In this document: in pieces, positions 5,472 through 5,632 of the stretch
Layout of the letters: every line of letters starts with the position of its first letter
How positions within the stretch are numbered: position 1 is the first letter of the stretch
NCBI GenBank assembly: GCA_020025955.1
Contig: JAHHRF010000083.1
Location: forward strand, 1 to 5,632
DNA length: 5,632 nucleotides
Direction: 5' to 3'
Source of the DNA: Sutterella sp.
GTDB lineage: Bacteria; Pseudomonadota; Gammaproteobacteria; Burkholderiales; Burkholderiaceae_F
Made by a program: the position numbers and the translations under genes
Notes under the pieces: generated by a model
Seen by the model: the letters and a program-made list of their open reading frames with translations, nothing else
What the model was told of the DNA's origin: nothing
The model's database searches: none

Positions 5472-5490
5472 AGGAGGTCTATCACCTCTT
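5472..5490 (+). other. Hairpin enclosing a Shine-Dalgarno-like AGGAGGT
   Basis: AGGAGGT (5472-5478) can pair with ACCTCTT (5484-5490) around CTATC. No ATG, GTG or TTG stands at ribosome-binding distance, so it is not a clear translation start. GTGAA and TTTCAC flank it at slightly greater distance. Confidence 0.25.
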
Positions 5491-5523
5491 AAAGGTATTT
5501 CACACATTTTTTGCATCGTTTTC

Positions 5524-5574
5524 GCCCGGGTAAAAATGTACGGCGCTATCATATTGAGAGTTTCACCCGGGTGA
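5524..5574 (+). promoter_or_regulatory. Promoter-like region with paired CCCGGG palindromes
   Basis: GCCCGGGT (5524-5531) and the perfect 12-bp palindrome TCACCCGGGTGA (5563-5574) have centres 41 bp apart, about four helical turns. Between them, TATCAT (5547-5552) matches TATAAT at five of six bases, with no recognisable -35. The first palindrome would lie at the -35 region and the second just past the start point, a common operator layout. The regulator is unknown. Confidence 0.4.
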
Positions 5575-5604
5575 CTTCCGGTTTTCAGTATTTAGGCGTT
5601 ACTC

Positions 5605-5632
5605 ATGGCTCCCTCCTCTAATCCTCAACAAG
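5605..5632 (+). CDS. Possible start of a downstream gene, cut by the window end
   Basis: ATG at 5605 opens a frame reading MAPSSNPQQ that is still open at the window end. The promoter-like palindromes end 30 bp upstream. No good ribosome binding site is visible before it, and nine codons are too few for identification, so the call is weak. Confidence 0.3.

Noticed and set aside
5358..5552. Minus-strand open frame over the end of the second Sel1 gene
   Set aside because: It crosses the terminator and the coding end, lacks a clear start signal, and has no recognisable features.
5511..5620. Possible leader peptide from TTG 5511 overlapping the ATG at 5605
   Set aside because: TTG start without a good ribosome binding site, reading through the palindromes. 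Nothing separates it from chance.

Overview
The window looks like chromosomal DNA of a Gram-negative bacterium. Two of its four complete proteins carry Sec-type signal peptides followed by Sel1-type repeats. All four genes have AGGAG-like ribosome binding sites about 6 nt before ATG, and all four are followed by intrinsic terminators. The base composition is roughly balanced. A proteobacterium, possibly a gut Burkholderiales such as Sutterellaceae, is my guess from general gene style; no marker gene in the window settles it.

Layout. (1) 15-735, minus strand: a small exported protein with an unusual 88-residue region of eight 11-residue repeats fused to C-terminal Sel1 repeats, with its own terminator. 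(2) 736-948: divergent intergenic region with small inverted repeats. (3) 949-1928: a SerB-type phosphoserine phosphatase (last step of L-serine synthesis) and its terminator. (4) 1939-2595: a gene-free composite repeat block. Three modules each hold a 24-bp tandem array (6, 4 and 2 units) followed by a shared segment of about 105 bp. Related short motifs face each other in opposite orientations, like the multi-site ends of IS21-type insertion sequences, but no transposase is present. (5) 2680-3891: a class II Fic-domain protein adenylyltransferase with a C-terminal winged helix, and its terminator. (6) 3892-4074: an A/T-rich regulatory region with several inverted repeats. (7) 4075-5437: a second exported protein made almost entirely of Sel1 repeats, plus terminator. 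(8) 5438-5632: a promoter-like region with two CCCGGG palindromes 41 bp apart, and perhaps the first codons of another gene.

Each gene appears to be its own transcription unit, and no multi-gene operon is visible. SerB is housekeeping. The two Sel1 proteins are likely periplasmic and end in the same Cys-x7-Cys motif. The Fic protein is an intracellular signalling or toxin-like enzyme lying directly downstream of the repeat block. The most unusual items are the composite repeat block and the 11-residue-repeat/Sel1 fusion.
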